This document shows, piece after piece, positions 1-10,093 of a stretch of DNA of 46,900 nt. The translations under genes were made by a program, and so were the position numbers. The DNA lies in assembly GCA_023404345.1 (NCBI GenBank), contig JAEYCB010000010.1, positions 1-46,900 on the forward strand. Reading direction: 5' to 3'. Numbering within the stretch: position 1 is the first letter of the stretch; each line of letters starts with the position of its first letter. Source of the stretch: Bacillota bacterium. Lineage in GTDB: Bacteria > Bacillota > Clostridia > Christensenellales > Aristaeellaceae. The notes under the pieces are model-generated. The model did no database searches. It saw nothing but the letters and a program-made list of their open reading frames with translations, and was not told the origin of the DNA.

Positions 1-158
1 GCCTGGGCGCCAAGGCCCTCGACCCCATGTTCCAGCTCCAGTTCGTGGATAAGACCCTGCCGCTGGCCGAGGGCGATGTGGAAGCCATTTCCGGCGCCAC
101 CATCACCACCGACGCCGTGCTCAGCGCTCTGAACGCCATCTACGAGGCCGCCAAGTAA
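1..158 (+). CDS. FMN-binding domain protein, C-terminal fragment
   Basis: This is the last 51 codons of a protein whose start lies outside the window; the frame opens at base 3 and stops with TAA at 156-158. The visible part ends in an FMN_bind domain. It contains the motif SGATITT, in which the second Thr-type position is where ApbE covalently attaches FMN through a phosphoester bond in RnfG, NqrC and related secreted flavoproteins. The next gene on the same strand is apbE, which fits a substrate and modifying-enzyme pair. Whether the missing part is a small FMN carrier, an Rnf subunit or a larger flavin reductase cannot be told. Its terminator hairpin follows at 169-190 and is duplicated around a repeat element. 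Confidence 0.8.
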   Translation, partial: LGAKALDPMFQLQFVDKTLPLAEGDVEAISGATITTDAVLSALNAIYEAAK

Positions 159-168
159 GCCTCATCAA

Positions 169-190
169 GGGCAGACCTTTTGGTCTGCCC
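169..190. terminator. Terminator palindrome, left copy flanking repeat element 1
   Basis: A 22-bp palindrome (GGGCAGACC, loop TTTT, GGTCTGCCC) follows the FMN-binding gene. The same 22 bp recur exactly at 478-499, where TTTT follows, so the pair looks like one terminator duplicated on either side of the element at 191-477. Confidence 0.8.
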
Positions 191-477
191 GGACTGTCAA
201 AAAACCCATTTTGGGAGGTTTGGAGGGCCGCAGTCCTCCAAATGAAATCCGAATTCCCGGTTTCTTCTCCAAATCTTCGATTTGGAGAAGAAATCCCGCG
301 CTCGCGCGGGACAGGCTGCCCGCTTCCAGCGGGCGGCCTGCCTCTCTGACATGTGCGGTGGATTCGGAAGCCTTGCAAAGCAAGGTTTCCTTGCGCGTTT
401 CCCCGGCCGCGCTGAAAGCGCAGGGGAAACGTGTCCTGTCGGAAAAGATCGCCAAAGGCGAGCTTTTTCGACACTCT
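191..477 (-). repeat. Hairpin-rich mobile repeat, copy 1 (inverted, enlarged)
   Basis: This is a 287-bp non-coding element, in reverse orientation relative to the copies at 31919-32118 and 40966-41174. Read on the minus strand it begins AGAGTGTCGAAAAAG and ends with a TTTTTTGACAGTC-type terminus. It shares the conserved core around GGAAACCTTG..CAAGGCTTCCGAATCC with the other copies (here about 348-392). Compared with them it carries extra hairpins inside the loop that the others close with ACATGTC..GGATTCGG: a GGCAGGC..GCCTGCC-type stem, a CGCGCGAGCGCG stem, and a TTCTCCAAATC..GATTTGGAGAA stem at about 265-293. Both sides carry an identical 22-bp terminator palindrome. It fills the gap between the FMN-binding gene and apbE; I see no credible gene inside it. 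Confidence 0.85.
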
Positions 478-499
478 GGGCAGACCTTTTGGTCTGCCC
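478..499 (+). terminator. Terminator palindrome, right copy flanking repeat element 1
   Basis: This is an exact repeat of the 22 bp at 169-190, here followed by TTTT. It would be the original distal half of the terminator together with its T-tract. Confidence 0.8.
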
Positions 500-523
500 T
501 TTTAAGACCCGGAGGTGACCTGA

Positions 524-1558
524 ATGAAACGCATTCTGGCCTGTATGCTCATTGCCGTGCTGCTGCTCACCGCATCCTGTGCCGCCAGCGGCGCCGAAAC
601 CTATCAGAAATACCGCTATACCTTTTTCGGCTGCTTTGATACGGTGATCATCTTCACCGCCTATACCCGCGATCAGGCCGAGTTTGAAACCTATGCCAAA
701 CTGGTCGAAACCGAAATGACCCGGTATCACCAGATCTTCGATAAGTACAACGCCTATGAGGGGGTTGACAACCTCTACGCCGTCAACCAGGGCGCGGCCG
801 AAGGGCCCGTGCCCGCGGAGCCGGAGCTGATGGACCTGCTGCTCACCGTGCGTGAGTGGCGTAAGGCCTACGGCGGCGCGCTCAATCCCGCCATGGGCGC
901 GGTGCTTGAATTGTGGCACGACGCGCGCGAGGACGGAACCGTCCTCCCCGATGAAGCCGCCCTCAAGCAGGCCGCGGAGCACATGGATTACGATCAGGTC
1001 ATTTTGGACGAGGAAGCGGGCACGGTCTATTTTGAGGACCCCGATATTTCGCTGGACGTGGGCGCGGTGGCCAAGGGCTACGCCGCGGAGCTGACCAGCG
1101 AAACCCTCCGGGAAAACGGGCTGGATTCGTTTTTGCTCAACGCGGGCGGCAACGTGGTCTGCGGCGGCAAGCCGCTGGACGGACGCGATTTCTGGGTGGT
1201 GGGCGTGGAGGACCTGGACGGCGTCAGCACCCGTGAAACGCTGGGCGCAACGGACCTGTCCGTGGTCACCAGCGGCGATTATCAACGCTACTACACCGTG
1301 GACGGCGTCAACTACCATCATCTCATCGACCCTGAAACCCTCTACCCCGCCGCGCACATGCACGCGGTCACCATTTTGCATCCCGATTCCGCCCTGGGCG
1401 ATTTTCTCTCCACCACCGCCTTTTTGCTGCCCTACGAGGAAAGCCGCGCGCTGATCGAGTCCATCCCCGGCGCGGAGGCCATGTGGACCCTCATGGATGG
1501 CACCGAGGAAATGACCGACGGCTTCCGCGACCTGATTGAGCTGGCCGCCAGCCGCTGA
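524..1558 (+). CDS. apbE: FAD:protein FMN transferase, ApbE family lipoprotein
   Basis: ApbE cleaves FAD and transfers FMN to a Thr/Ser in S-G-A-T-type motifs of secreted or membrane flavoproteins, using Mg2+. The 344-aa protein has an N-terminal signal ending LTASC, consistent with a lipoprotein anchored outside the membrane. Family motifs are present in order: the FAD-binding DVGAVAKGYA near residue 178, NAGGNV near 206, the HHLIDPET block near 264 and GDFLSTTAFLL near 290. The usual TG after HIDP is replaced by LY, a mild deviation. The start is supported by GGAGGTGA five bases upstream of the ATG. The preceding gene ends in an FMN_bind domain and a secreted FMN-binding reductase lies at 23486-25261, so both are plausible substrates. 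Confidence 0.93.
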   Translation: MKRILACMLIAVLLLTASCAASGAETYQKYRYTFFGCFDTVIIFTAYTRDQAEFETYAKLVETEMTRYHQIFDKYNAYEGVDNLYAVNQGAAEGPVPAEPELMDLLLTVREWRKAYGGALNPAMGAVLELWHDAREDGTVLPDEAALKQAAEHMDYDQVILDEEAGTVYFEDPDISLDVGAVAKGYAAELTSETLRENGLDSFLLNAGGNVVCGGKPLDGRDFWVVGVEDLDGVSTRETLGATDLSVVTSGDYQRYYTVDGVNYHHLIDPETLYPAAHMHAVTILHPDSALGDFLSTTAFLLPYEESRALIESIPGAEAMWTLMDGTEEMTDGFRDLIELAASR

Positions 1559-1596
1559 CCGCCTTTCCCCATTGTACCCGGATAGGAGCTGTTTCC

Positions 1597-3866
<2,270 letters not shown>

Positions 3867-3867
<1 letters not shown>

Positions 3868-5057
3868 TGGCCGATCTTCTGAGCAAGCTGCGCATGCTGG
3901 ACGCGGCTTCCAAGCGCCCCGCCCCCGCCGCGCGCGAGGCGCAGGAAGGCTGCTACCGCTCGCAGGCAACGTTCCCGCTGTCCATCTTCACCGACCTTCG
4001 CCACCTGACCCCGGCCGTGATGGAAAGCGCCTTCGGCCTTCCCTTCCCGCCGGATCTTCGCCCGGAGGATATCCTCTTTCTGGATACGGAAACTACGGGC
4101 CTTGCCGGCGGCGCGGGCACGGTTGCGTTTCTGGTGGGGCTGGGCTATTTCACGGGCGGCGGCTTTGCGGTGGAGCAGGTGCTCATGCGGGATTACGGGC
4201 AGGAAAGCGAGCTTTTGCGCACGGTATCCTCCGTGGCGGGCCGCTTTTCCGTGCTGTGCACCTTTAACGGCCGCACCTTTGACGCGCCGCTGCTCGCCTC
4301 GCGCTTTGTGATGAACCGCATCTCCGCCCGCCTGCCCGATGTGCATGCCGACGTGCTCTACCCCGCGCGCAGGCTGTGGAAGCTGCGGCTGAAAAGCTGC
4401 ACGCTTTCCAATCTGGAGGAGCAGCTTCTGCATGTAAAGCGTGAGGACGACCTGCCCGGCGCCGAGGTGCCGCAAACCTATTTCCGCTACCTGCGCGACG
4501 GCGACTTTGCGCCCATCGAACGCATCCTTGCGCATAACCGGCAGGACATCGTAAGCCTGGCACAGCTGTTGTGCTTTCTGTGCGGGCAGGTGGACTGCCC
4601 CGAAACGGTGAAAAGCGGTCAGGACCTGCTTTCTCTGGCCCGGTCGCTGGAAAAGCGCGGCGATACGGCCAGGGCCGTGAAATGCTACCGCCTGTGCGCC
4701 CGCGGCGAAACGCGCGCCGAGGCATTCCGGGCGCTGGCGCAGGAGCGGCGGCGCGCGGGCGACGTGACCGCCGCCATCCGCCTGTACGAAACCATGCTGC
4801 GCCGGGGCGACGACCCCGTATCCGCCTGCGAGGCGCTGGCCAAGCTCTATGAGCACCGCCTGCATCACCCCGCTCAGGCGCTTACCTATACGCGCCAGGC
4901 ACTGCTTCTTTTGTCGGAACCGGGCCTTTTTCGCTCGGAGGCTGTACAAGCCCGCCAAGTTGCGCTACAATACCGTTATGCACGTCTGAGGCGAAAGCTT
5001 TGCGCCGCGTGCGCCAAATCAACCGATAAGGAGGAACCATCCTCATGGGAATCATGA
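3867..5057 (+). CDS. mrfB: RNase H-like 3'-5' exonuclease, MrfB (YprB) type with TPR-like tail
   Basis: This 396-aa protein starts at the ATG that overlaps the mrfA stop (TGATG). An AAGGAG box lies 11 bases upstream. A longer in-frame extension inside mrfA is rejected. The exonuclease core of the DEDD type is visible: FLDTETTGL (Exo I, near residue 72), CTFNGRTFDAPLL (Exo II, near 132) and HNRQDIVSL (Exo III, near 226). The last 130 residues are helical and repeat-like (SLEKRGDTARAVKCY, EALAKLYEHR), resembling tetratricopeptide repeats. In B. subtilis MrfB acts with MrfA on mitomycin C lesions; the gene pairing here supports the same role. Its 3' end overlaps the next gene by 13 bases. Confidence 0.9.
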
Positions 5058-5734
5058 CCGTTTTTAAAGCGCGCAGCGCCGCTTCCAAGCTGTCCAAGGG
5101 CGATACCGAGGGCGCGATGCGTCTGTACAAAGAGGCCATTGATGAAGGGCTTCAGGACGTGCGCTATATTCTGACCTATACCGTGCTGCTCATCCGCGCC
5201 GGGCGCTATCAGGAGGCGCGCGACCTGCTGGTAAAGATCCAGAAATATCCCATGGCCGAAAGCAGCCGCTGCCAGCTGTTTGTCAACTATGCTTCCTGCG
5301 TCTATAAGATGGGCGAACTGCAAAAGGGCATCGACCTTCTGGAGCGCCAGCACGCCAAGCAGCCCAGCGGCCTGATCTATGAAACCCTTGGCTACCTTTA
5401 CGTGGAAGCGGGCGACTACGAAAAGGCCCTGGCCTATAACACCGAGGCCTACGAGTACGACGACGAGGACAGCATCACCCTGGACAATCTGGGACAGACC
5501 TATTACCGCCTGGGCAACGATAAGGCCAAGGCCCGCGAATTTTTCCAAAAGGCCATCGAGCTCAAGCCCACGCAGATTGACACGCTCTACTTCCTCGCCC
5601 AGTACGATATTGAGGAAGGCAACAGGGACGCGGCGCGCGAAAAGCTGGAAAAGGCCGCAAAGGGCCGCTTCTCGCCCCTCAACTACGCCACGCGCGAAAT
5701 GGTGCAGGCCTCGCTGGACAGCCTGCAGGGCTGA
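5045..5734 (+). CDS. Tetratricopeptide repeat protein
   Basis: A 229-aa protein without signal peptide or membrane segment, built from TPR units. The clearest are LIYETLGYLYVEAGDYEKALAYNTEAYEYD-like (about residues 110-140) and the following DSITLDNLGQTYYRLGNDKAKAREFFQKAIEL. It overlaps the mrfB end by 13 bases, and AAGGAGG lies 10 bases before the ATG, so it is co-translated with mrfA-mrfB. A second in-frame ATG three codons later could be the true start. TPR proteins are scaffolds; a partner role for the MrfAB machinery is an inference from position only. A bidirectional terminator follows. Confidence 0.8.
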   Translation: MGIMTVFKARSAASKLSKGDTEGAMRLYKEAIDEGLQDVRYILTYTVLLIRAGRYQEARDLLVKIQKYPMAESSRCQLFVNYASCVYKMGELQKGIDLLERQHAKQPSGLIYETLGYLYVEAGDYEKALAYNTEAYEYDDEDSITLDNLGQTYYRLGNDKAKAREFFQKAIELKPTQIDTLYFLAQYDIEEGNRDAAREKLEKAAKGRFSPLNYATREMVQASLDSLQG

Positions 5735-5756
5735 AGCCGGGGCACACATTCAAAAA

Positions 5757-5797
5757 GCACAGCCGGTTTTCCGTCGGGATAAACCGGCTGTGCTTTT
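5757..5797. terminator. Bidirectional rho-independent terminator
   Basis: A perfect 13-bp stem (GCACAGCCGGTTT / AAACCGGCTGTGC, 5757-5769 and 5781-5793) with an 11-base loop. It is flanked by AAAAA on the left and TTTT on the right, so it can end both the TPR gene on plus and the ABC gene on minus. Confidence 0.9.
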
Positions 5798-5812
5798 GCG
5801 TATCTCTTTTCA

Positions 5813-7585
5813 CTATTCAAACTGCGCGGCGTATAGCCTGTAATACACCCCGCGCCGGGCCATCAGCTCCTCGTGCGTGCCCTGCTCCACCACATCCCCA
5901 TGCTCCATCACCAAAATCCGGTCGGCGTGCTGGATGGTGGACAGCCGGTGCGCAATCACAAAGGACGTCTTTCCCCGCATCAGGTCCTGCATGGCCTTTT
6001 GCACCTTCTGCTCGGTGTTGGTATCCACGTTGCTGGTGGCCTCGTCCAAAATGAGCATCTGCGTGTCGTAGAGCATGGCGCGGGCGATGGTCAGCAGCTG
6101 CTTCTGTCCCTTGCTGATGTTGCCGCCGTCCTCGCTGATTACGGTGTCATAGCCCTGCGGCAGGCGCATGATGTAGCTGTGGATGCGTGCGGCCTTGGCC
6201 GCGGCCACCACTTCCTCCATGGTGGCGCCCTCCTTGCCGTAGGCGATGTTGTCAAAAATGGTGCCGCCAAATACCCATGTATCCTGCAACACCATCGCAT
6301 AGGCGCGGCGCAGGGAATCGCGCGTCACCTGACGCACCTCGCGGCCATCTACCAGAATTTCTCCGCGTTCCACGTCGTAAAAGCGCATGAGGAGGTTGAT
6401 AAGGGTGGTTTTGCCCGCGCCCGTATGCCCCACAATGGCAATGGTCTGGCCCGGCTCGGCCCGGAGGTTCAAATCGTGCAGCACGGTCTTGCCCGGCGTG
6501 TAGCCAAAGCTGACATGCCGGGCCTCCACGGCGCCCTCCACGTGCGTGAGCACCTGCGCGCCGGGCGCATCCGCCGTCTCCTCCGGCTGATCCAGCAGCG
6601 TAAACACCCGCTCGGCCGCAGCCAGCGCCGAATAGATTTCATTGATGATGTTGGCGATTTCATTGATCGGTCCGCAGAACTTGCGGGAGTAGAGCACAAA
6701 GGAGGAAATCTGCTCCATGCCCACGCCGCCCAGCAGGTACAGCGCCGCGCCCACCATGCCGATCAGGGACAGGCCCAGGTTGTTGATCATGTTGATGGTG
6801 GGGCCGGTGGTCATGCCCAGGGCGTCCGCGTCGCGGTAGGCTTTGGCGGCTTCGTGATTGATATCGCTGAAATCCCGGCACACGTCATCCTCATAGGCAT
6901 AGGCCAGGATGGTTTTCTGCCCGGAAAACATCTCCTCCACATAACCGTTCATCCTGCCATAGGCCGCGCTGCGCCTGGCGTAGAGCGGGCGGGTTTTTTT
7001 GCCCATGTAGCGGGTGAAAAACACGGCCAGCGGCAGCGTTACGCCCAGGCACAGCACCATGGGCGGCGATATGAGGCACATCATCAAAAATGAGCCGCCC
7101 ACCGTGATCACGCTGGTCAGAATCTGAATCAGGTCGGCGGAAAGGCTGGTGGTAACCACGTCGATATCGTAGGACACGCGGCTGATGATATCTCCCGCCT
7201 GATTGCGGTCAAAGTAGCTCACCGGCAGGGCCATGAGCTTGGCAAACACATCCTGCCGCATTTTCCGGGCTACCCGGCGGCCCATGCGCATCATGCCCTG
7301 CGTAGCCAGAAAGGACATGATGTTGCCCAGCAGATAGGCCGCCAGCATGCAGCCCGCGTAAAAGGCCACGGTGTCAAAGTCCACCTGTCCCTTTCCCACG
7401 GCCGCGCCGATGGCCTTGCCCGCAAAGGTGGGACCCAGCAGGTTGCCCACGTTGCTGATCACCGTCAGCATAAGCAGCGCCAGCACCACATAGCGGTAGT
7501 TCATCACATATTTCAGAATGCGGATCGTCGTCCCCTTCGCATTCTTGGGCCGTTCCTTCTTGGCCCCCAGACCTCTGGGCGGCAT
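5813..7585 (-). CDS. ABC exporter half-transporter, catalytic subunit of a heterodimer
   Basis: A 590-aa fused transporter with six membrane helices (about residues 30-320) followed by a nucleotide-binding domain. Walker A is GHTGAGKTT near residue 386, the signature is ISKGQ instead of LSGGQ, Walker B is MLILDEATSNVD with the catalytic Glu intact, and the H-loop is AHRLSTI. The partner encoded just upstream (7607-9355) has the complementary defects. In exporters such as TM287/288 or BmrCD the altered signature of one half faces the altered Walker B/H-loop of the other. The pair is therefore probably a heterodimeric multidrug or lipid exporter with one hydrolysing site. The start is supported by AAGGGGGG before the ATG; the gap to the upstream gene is 21 bases. 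The substrate is unknown. Confidence 0.92.
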   Translation of the reverse strand: MPPRGLGAKKERPKNAKGTTIRILKYVMNYRYVVLALLMLTVISNVGNLLGPTFAGKAIGAAVGKGQVDFDTVAFYAGCMLAAYLLGNIMSFLATQGMMRMGRRVARKMRQDVFAKLMALPVSYFDRNQAGDIISRVSYDIDVVTTSLSADLIQILTSVITVGGSFLMMCLISPPMVLCLGVTLPLAVFFTRYMGKKTRPLYARRSAAYGRMNGYVEEMFSGQKTILAYAYEDDVCRDFSDINHEAAKAYRDADALGMTTGPTINMINNLGLSLIGMVGAALYLLGGVGMEQISSFVLYSRKFCGPINEIANIINEIYSALAAAERVFTLLDQPEETADAPGAQVLTHVEGAVEARHVSFGYTPGKTVLHDLNLRAEPGQTIAIVGHTGAGKTTLINLLMRFYDVERGEILVDGREVRQVTRDSLRRAYAMVLQDTWVFGGTIFDNIAYGKEGATMEEVVAAAKAARIHSYIMRLPQGYDTVISEDGGNISKGQKQLLTIARAMLYDTQMLILDEATSNVDTNTEQKVQKAMQDLMRGKTSFVIAHRLSTIQHADRILVMEHGDVVEQGTHEELMARRGVYYRLYAAQFE

Positions 7586-7606
7586 TGCGCTTTCCCCCCT
7601 TGTGCA

Positions 7607-9355
7607 TTACGCCAGCGCGCCCATCTGCGTCTGATAGATTTCCAGATAGGCAGGGCAGGTTTTGAGAAGCTCCTGATGGGTTCCATAGCCGATGCAATGG
7701 CCGTCATCCATGACCAGAATATGCGTCATGGACTGGATGGAGCTGACCCGCTGGGCCACCATGATGGTGGTGGAGTCGCGGTGGCGCTCAAAAATGGCCT
7801 TGCGAAGCGCCGCGTCGGTCTTGTAGTCCAGGGCGGAGGAGGAATCATCCAAAATCAGGATTTCCGGGTTTCCGGCCAGCGCGCGGGAAATCAGCAGCCT
7901 CTGCCGCTGCCCGCCCGACAGGTTCGCGCCCTTGATGTCAGCCCGGTAATCCAGCCCCTCCTCCAGCGAATCGATGTACTCCGCGGCCACTGCGTCCTCC
8001 GCCGCACGGGTCAGAGCGGTATCGTCCAGCTCCCGGCCGAAGCGGATGTTTTCCCGCAGCGTGTTGTAAAACACCATGTCGTTTTGGAACACCACGCCGA
8101 ACTTGCGGTGAAGCTCATCCTTTTCATAGGTGCGCACGTCCCGCCCGTCCACGAATACGCCGCCGTCCTCCACATCGTAAAAGCGCATCAGGAGGCTGAT
8201 GATGGTGCTTTTGCCGCAGCCCGTGGGACCGATGATACCCAGGCTTTCGCCGCGTTTCAGGGCAAAATTGATATCATAGAGGCATTGCTCGCGCTCTCCG
8301 CCCGCCAGCGGCTTATCCGTGGCCGCGCCGTAGCTGAAATTGACGTGCTCAAAGCGGATGAATTCGCTGCCCGCGGGCGTTCTGGCTTCCTCCGGGGCCA
8401 GCACGCGCTGGTCCGGCTCAATGTCCAGCACCTGGGCGATGCGGTTGGCCGATGCGCTGGCCTTGCTGACCATGATGAAGATGCGGTTAACGCCCATCAC
8501 GCCCTGCAGCACCATGTTGAAATACGTCAGAAACGCCAGAATCACGCCCGGCTTGATCTGCCCGCTGTCCACCCTTGCCGCGCCCAGCCACACCACCAGC
8601 GTAAGGCCGATGTTCAGGCACATCTGCATCAGCGGGCCGGGAATGGCCATGATGGTGCTGGCCTTGATGTCCGCGCGGGTCATGGCCTCATTGCAGCGGG
8701 CAAAGCGCCGCTTTTCATATTCGGTTTTGGACAGCGCCTTCACCACGCGGATGCCGGAAATATCCTCGCGCATCACCCGCACCACATCGTCCAGCCGCTC
8801 CTGCACCCTGCGGTAGAGCGGGATGCCGTAGCGGGAAACGCACAGAATCACCACAATCAAAACGGGCACCAGCACGCACAGGATGGCCGAGAGCGCCGCG
8901 TCCATCATCAGCGTCACGGCGATGCCGCCCAGCAGCATCATCGGCACGCGCACGCACAGGGTTTGCAGCGTCTGCACGCAGGACTGCACGTTGTAGCTGT
9001 CGCTGGTCATGCGGCTGATCAGGCTGGGCAGGCTGAAGGCGTCAAACTGCGCGCCGGAGAGGTTGGCCGTTTTGGTAAACAGGTCCTGCCGGATATCGTA
9101 GGATACACGATGCGCGTTGTCGATGGCCATGCGGTTGGCCCATACGTTGAGCTGGCGGGTGACCAGCGCCGTTGCGACCATCAGAAGGCCCCAGAGGATC
9201 ACCTGCCGCATCTGCCCCAGGGGCACCACCTCGTCGATCAGATGCTCCAGAATATACGGAATCATCAGTTCCGTCACCGCGCCCAGCAGCTTTATGGTCA
9301 TCGAGCCGCCAATTCTGCGGGCGTAGACCTTCATGTAGCGAAAAATCATCCTCAT
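7607..9355 (-). CDS. ABC exporter half-transporter, degenerate-site subunit
   Basis: A 582-aa transmembrane plus ATPase protein of the ABCB type. Walker A is GPTGCGKST and the signature NLSGGQRQ is canonical. The residue after Walker B is Asp, not Glu (LILDDSSSALD), and the H-loop His is Gln (VAQRVSSI). These are the two hallmark losses of the non-hydrolysing half of heterodimeric exporters, so it must work with the protein at 5813-7585. Its ATG overlaps the stop of the MarR gene (ATGA), which makes regulator and transporter one operon. The regulator suggests induction by a small toxic compound; that is inference. Confidence 0.92.
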   Translation of the reverse strand: MRMIFRYMKVYARRIGGSMTIKLLGAVTELMIPYILEHLIDEVVPLGQMRQVILWGLLMVATALVTRQLNVWANRMAIDNAHRVSYDIRQDLFTKTANLSGAQFDAFSLPSLISRMTSDSYNVQSCVQTLQTLCVRVPMMLLGGIAVTLMMDAALSAILCVLVPVLIVVILCVSRYGIPLYRRVQERLDDVVRVMREDISGIRVVKALSKTEYEKRRFARCNEAMTRADIKASTIMAIPGPLMQMCLNIGLTLVVWLGAARVDSGQIKPGVILAFLTYFNMVLQGVMGVNRIFIMVSKASASANRIAQVLDIEPDQRVLAPEEARTPAGSEFIRFEHVNFSYGAATDKPLAGGEREQCLYDINFALKRGESLGIIGPTGCGKSTIISLLMRFYDVEDGGVFVDGRDVRTYEKDELHRKFGVVFQNDMVFYNTLRENIRFGRELDDTALTRAAEDAVAAEYIDSLEEGLDYRADIKGANLSGGQRQRLLISRALAGNPEILILDDSSSALDYKTDAALRKAIFERHRDSTTIMVAQRVSSIQSMTHILVMDDGHCIGYGTHQELLKTCPAYLEIYQTQMGALA

Positions 9356-9843
9356 GCCGGACCGCCTCCCAGCTTTTGCGCCTTCTCAGCGGCCAGCCGG
9401 CCCCTCACGCTGGGAAATCCGGCGCGCCATTCCTCGCGGCAGCGCGGTTCCAGCGCCGCCAGCAGCCGGGCCAGCTCCTCCTGCTCGTGCACGCTCAGGG
9501 GCTCCACAAGCCATTCGTAAAACAGCTCTTCCAGATGGGCCCTGGAATTTTTCAGCTCGTCGGCCTTTTCCGTGGCATAGAGCAGACGGCTGCGCTTATC
9601 GGCGGGATTGGTTTCCCGGCGCAAGTATCCCTTGGCCTCCAGCCGCGCAAACTGCCGCGCCGCCGCGCCCTTGTCGATTTCCAGACGCTGGCACACCTCC
9701 GCCTGCGTGATGCCCGGATGGCAGCGCACCACATGAATCAAATCAAATTCCGAAGCCCCGATCCCTTCCCGGCGCATGGTGCGCGTGGCAAAGCTGTTTA
9801 CGCCGCGGGCGATGATGGAAATTCTCCGCTGGGTTATATCCAT
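9352..9843 (-). CDS. MarR family transcriptional regulator
   Basis: A 163-aa winged-helix protein. The helix-turn-helix and wing are seen in GITQAEVCQRLEIDKGAAARQFARLEAKGYLRRETNPADKRSRLLYATEKADEL. The start is placed at MDITQRR because CGGAGGGG lies 6-7 bases upstream; a longer frame would run into the operator. It is the first gene of the exporter operon, with a promoter and an 18-bp near-perfect palindrome directly ahead. It therefore probably represses its own operon and releases DNA when it binds an inducer, the usual MarR behaviour. Confidence 0.9.
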   Translation of the reverse strand: MDITQRRISIIARGVNSFATRTMRREGIGASEFDLIHVVRCHPGITQAEVCQRLEIDKGAAARQFARLEAKGYLRRETNPADKRSRLLYATEKADELKNSRAHLEELFYEWLVEPLSVHEQEELARLLAALEPRCREEWRAGFPSVRGRLAAEKAQKLGGGPA

Positions 9844-9861
9844 CCGGATTCCCCTCCGAAA

Positions 9862-9879
9862 TAGATGATATATCAACTA
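9862..9879. promoter_or_regulatory. Probable MarR operator
   Basis: An 18-bp palindrome TAGATGATATATCAACTA with only one mismatched pair. It lies between the -10 box of the operon promoter and the ribosome binding site of the MarR gene. Length and position suit autorepression by a MarR dimer. Confidence 0.72.
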
Positions 9880-9884
9880 AACAG

Positions 9885-9912
9885 AGGATAACACAACTTT
9901 CTGATCTGTCAA
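9885..9912 (-). promoter_or_regulatory. Promoter of the marR-ABC exporter operon
   Basis: Reading the minus strand: TTGACA (9912-9907), a 16-base spacer, then TATCCT (9890-9885). The palindromic operator begins six bases downstream. Confidence 0.65.
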
Positions 9913-9991
9913 CCCATCGTTTTCCTAGGCTATATCCGGCAGCCATGACGGCGCGGCCTGCGCCCGCCCCGGCGCAAACATTTCTTAAGCC

Positions 9992-10033
9992 ATTGTCGGA
10001 AAAGGCCGCCACCGGCAGACCTTTTTCGACACA
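9992..10033 (-). repeat. Fragment of the hairpin-rich repeat (terminal module only)
   Basis: On the minus strand this 42-bp stretch reads GTGTCGAAAAAGG..GGCGGCCTTTTCCGACA, matching the first hairpin of the full copies at 31919 and 40966. It lies directly past the T-tract of the PepSY gene terminator. The rest of the element is absent, so it is either a decayed copy or an independent short form. Confidence 0.65.
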
Positions 10034-10035
10034 CC

Positions 10036-10070
10036 AAAAAAAGCCGTATCCGAAACGATCGGATACGGCT
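10036..10070 (-). terminator. Rho-independent terminator of the PepSY gene
   Basis: A perfect 12-bp stem (AGCCGTATCCGA / TCGGATACGGCT, 10042-10053 and 10059-10070), loop of five, with six or more A on plus at 10036-10041 that give the T-tract on minus. Confidence 0.88.
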
Positions 10071-10093
10071 TTCCTGTGTAAACAGACCTGAGG

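Noticed and set aside
121..1381. Several open frames inside repeat element 1 and opposite apbE
   Set aside because: Frames cross hairpin arms of the non-coding element or mirror apbE; similar frames in the other copies differ in sequence, so no conserved protein is encoded.
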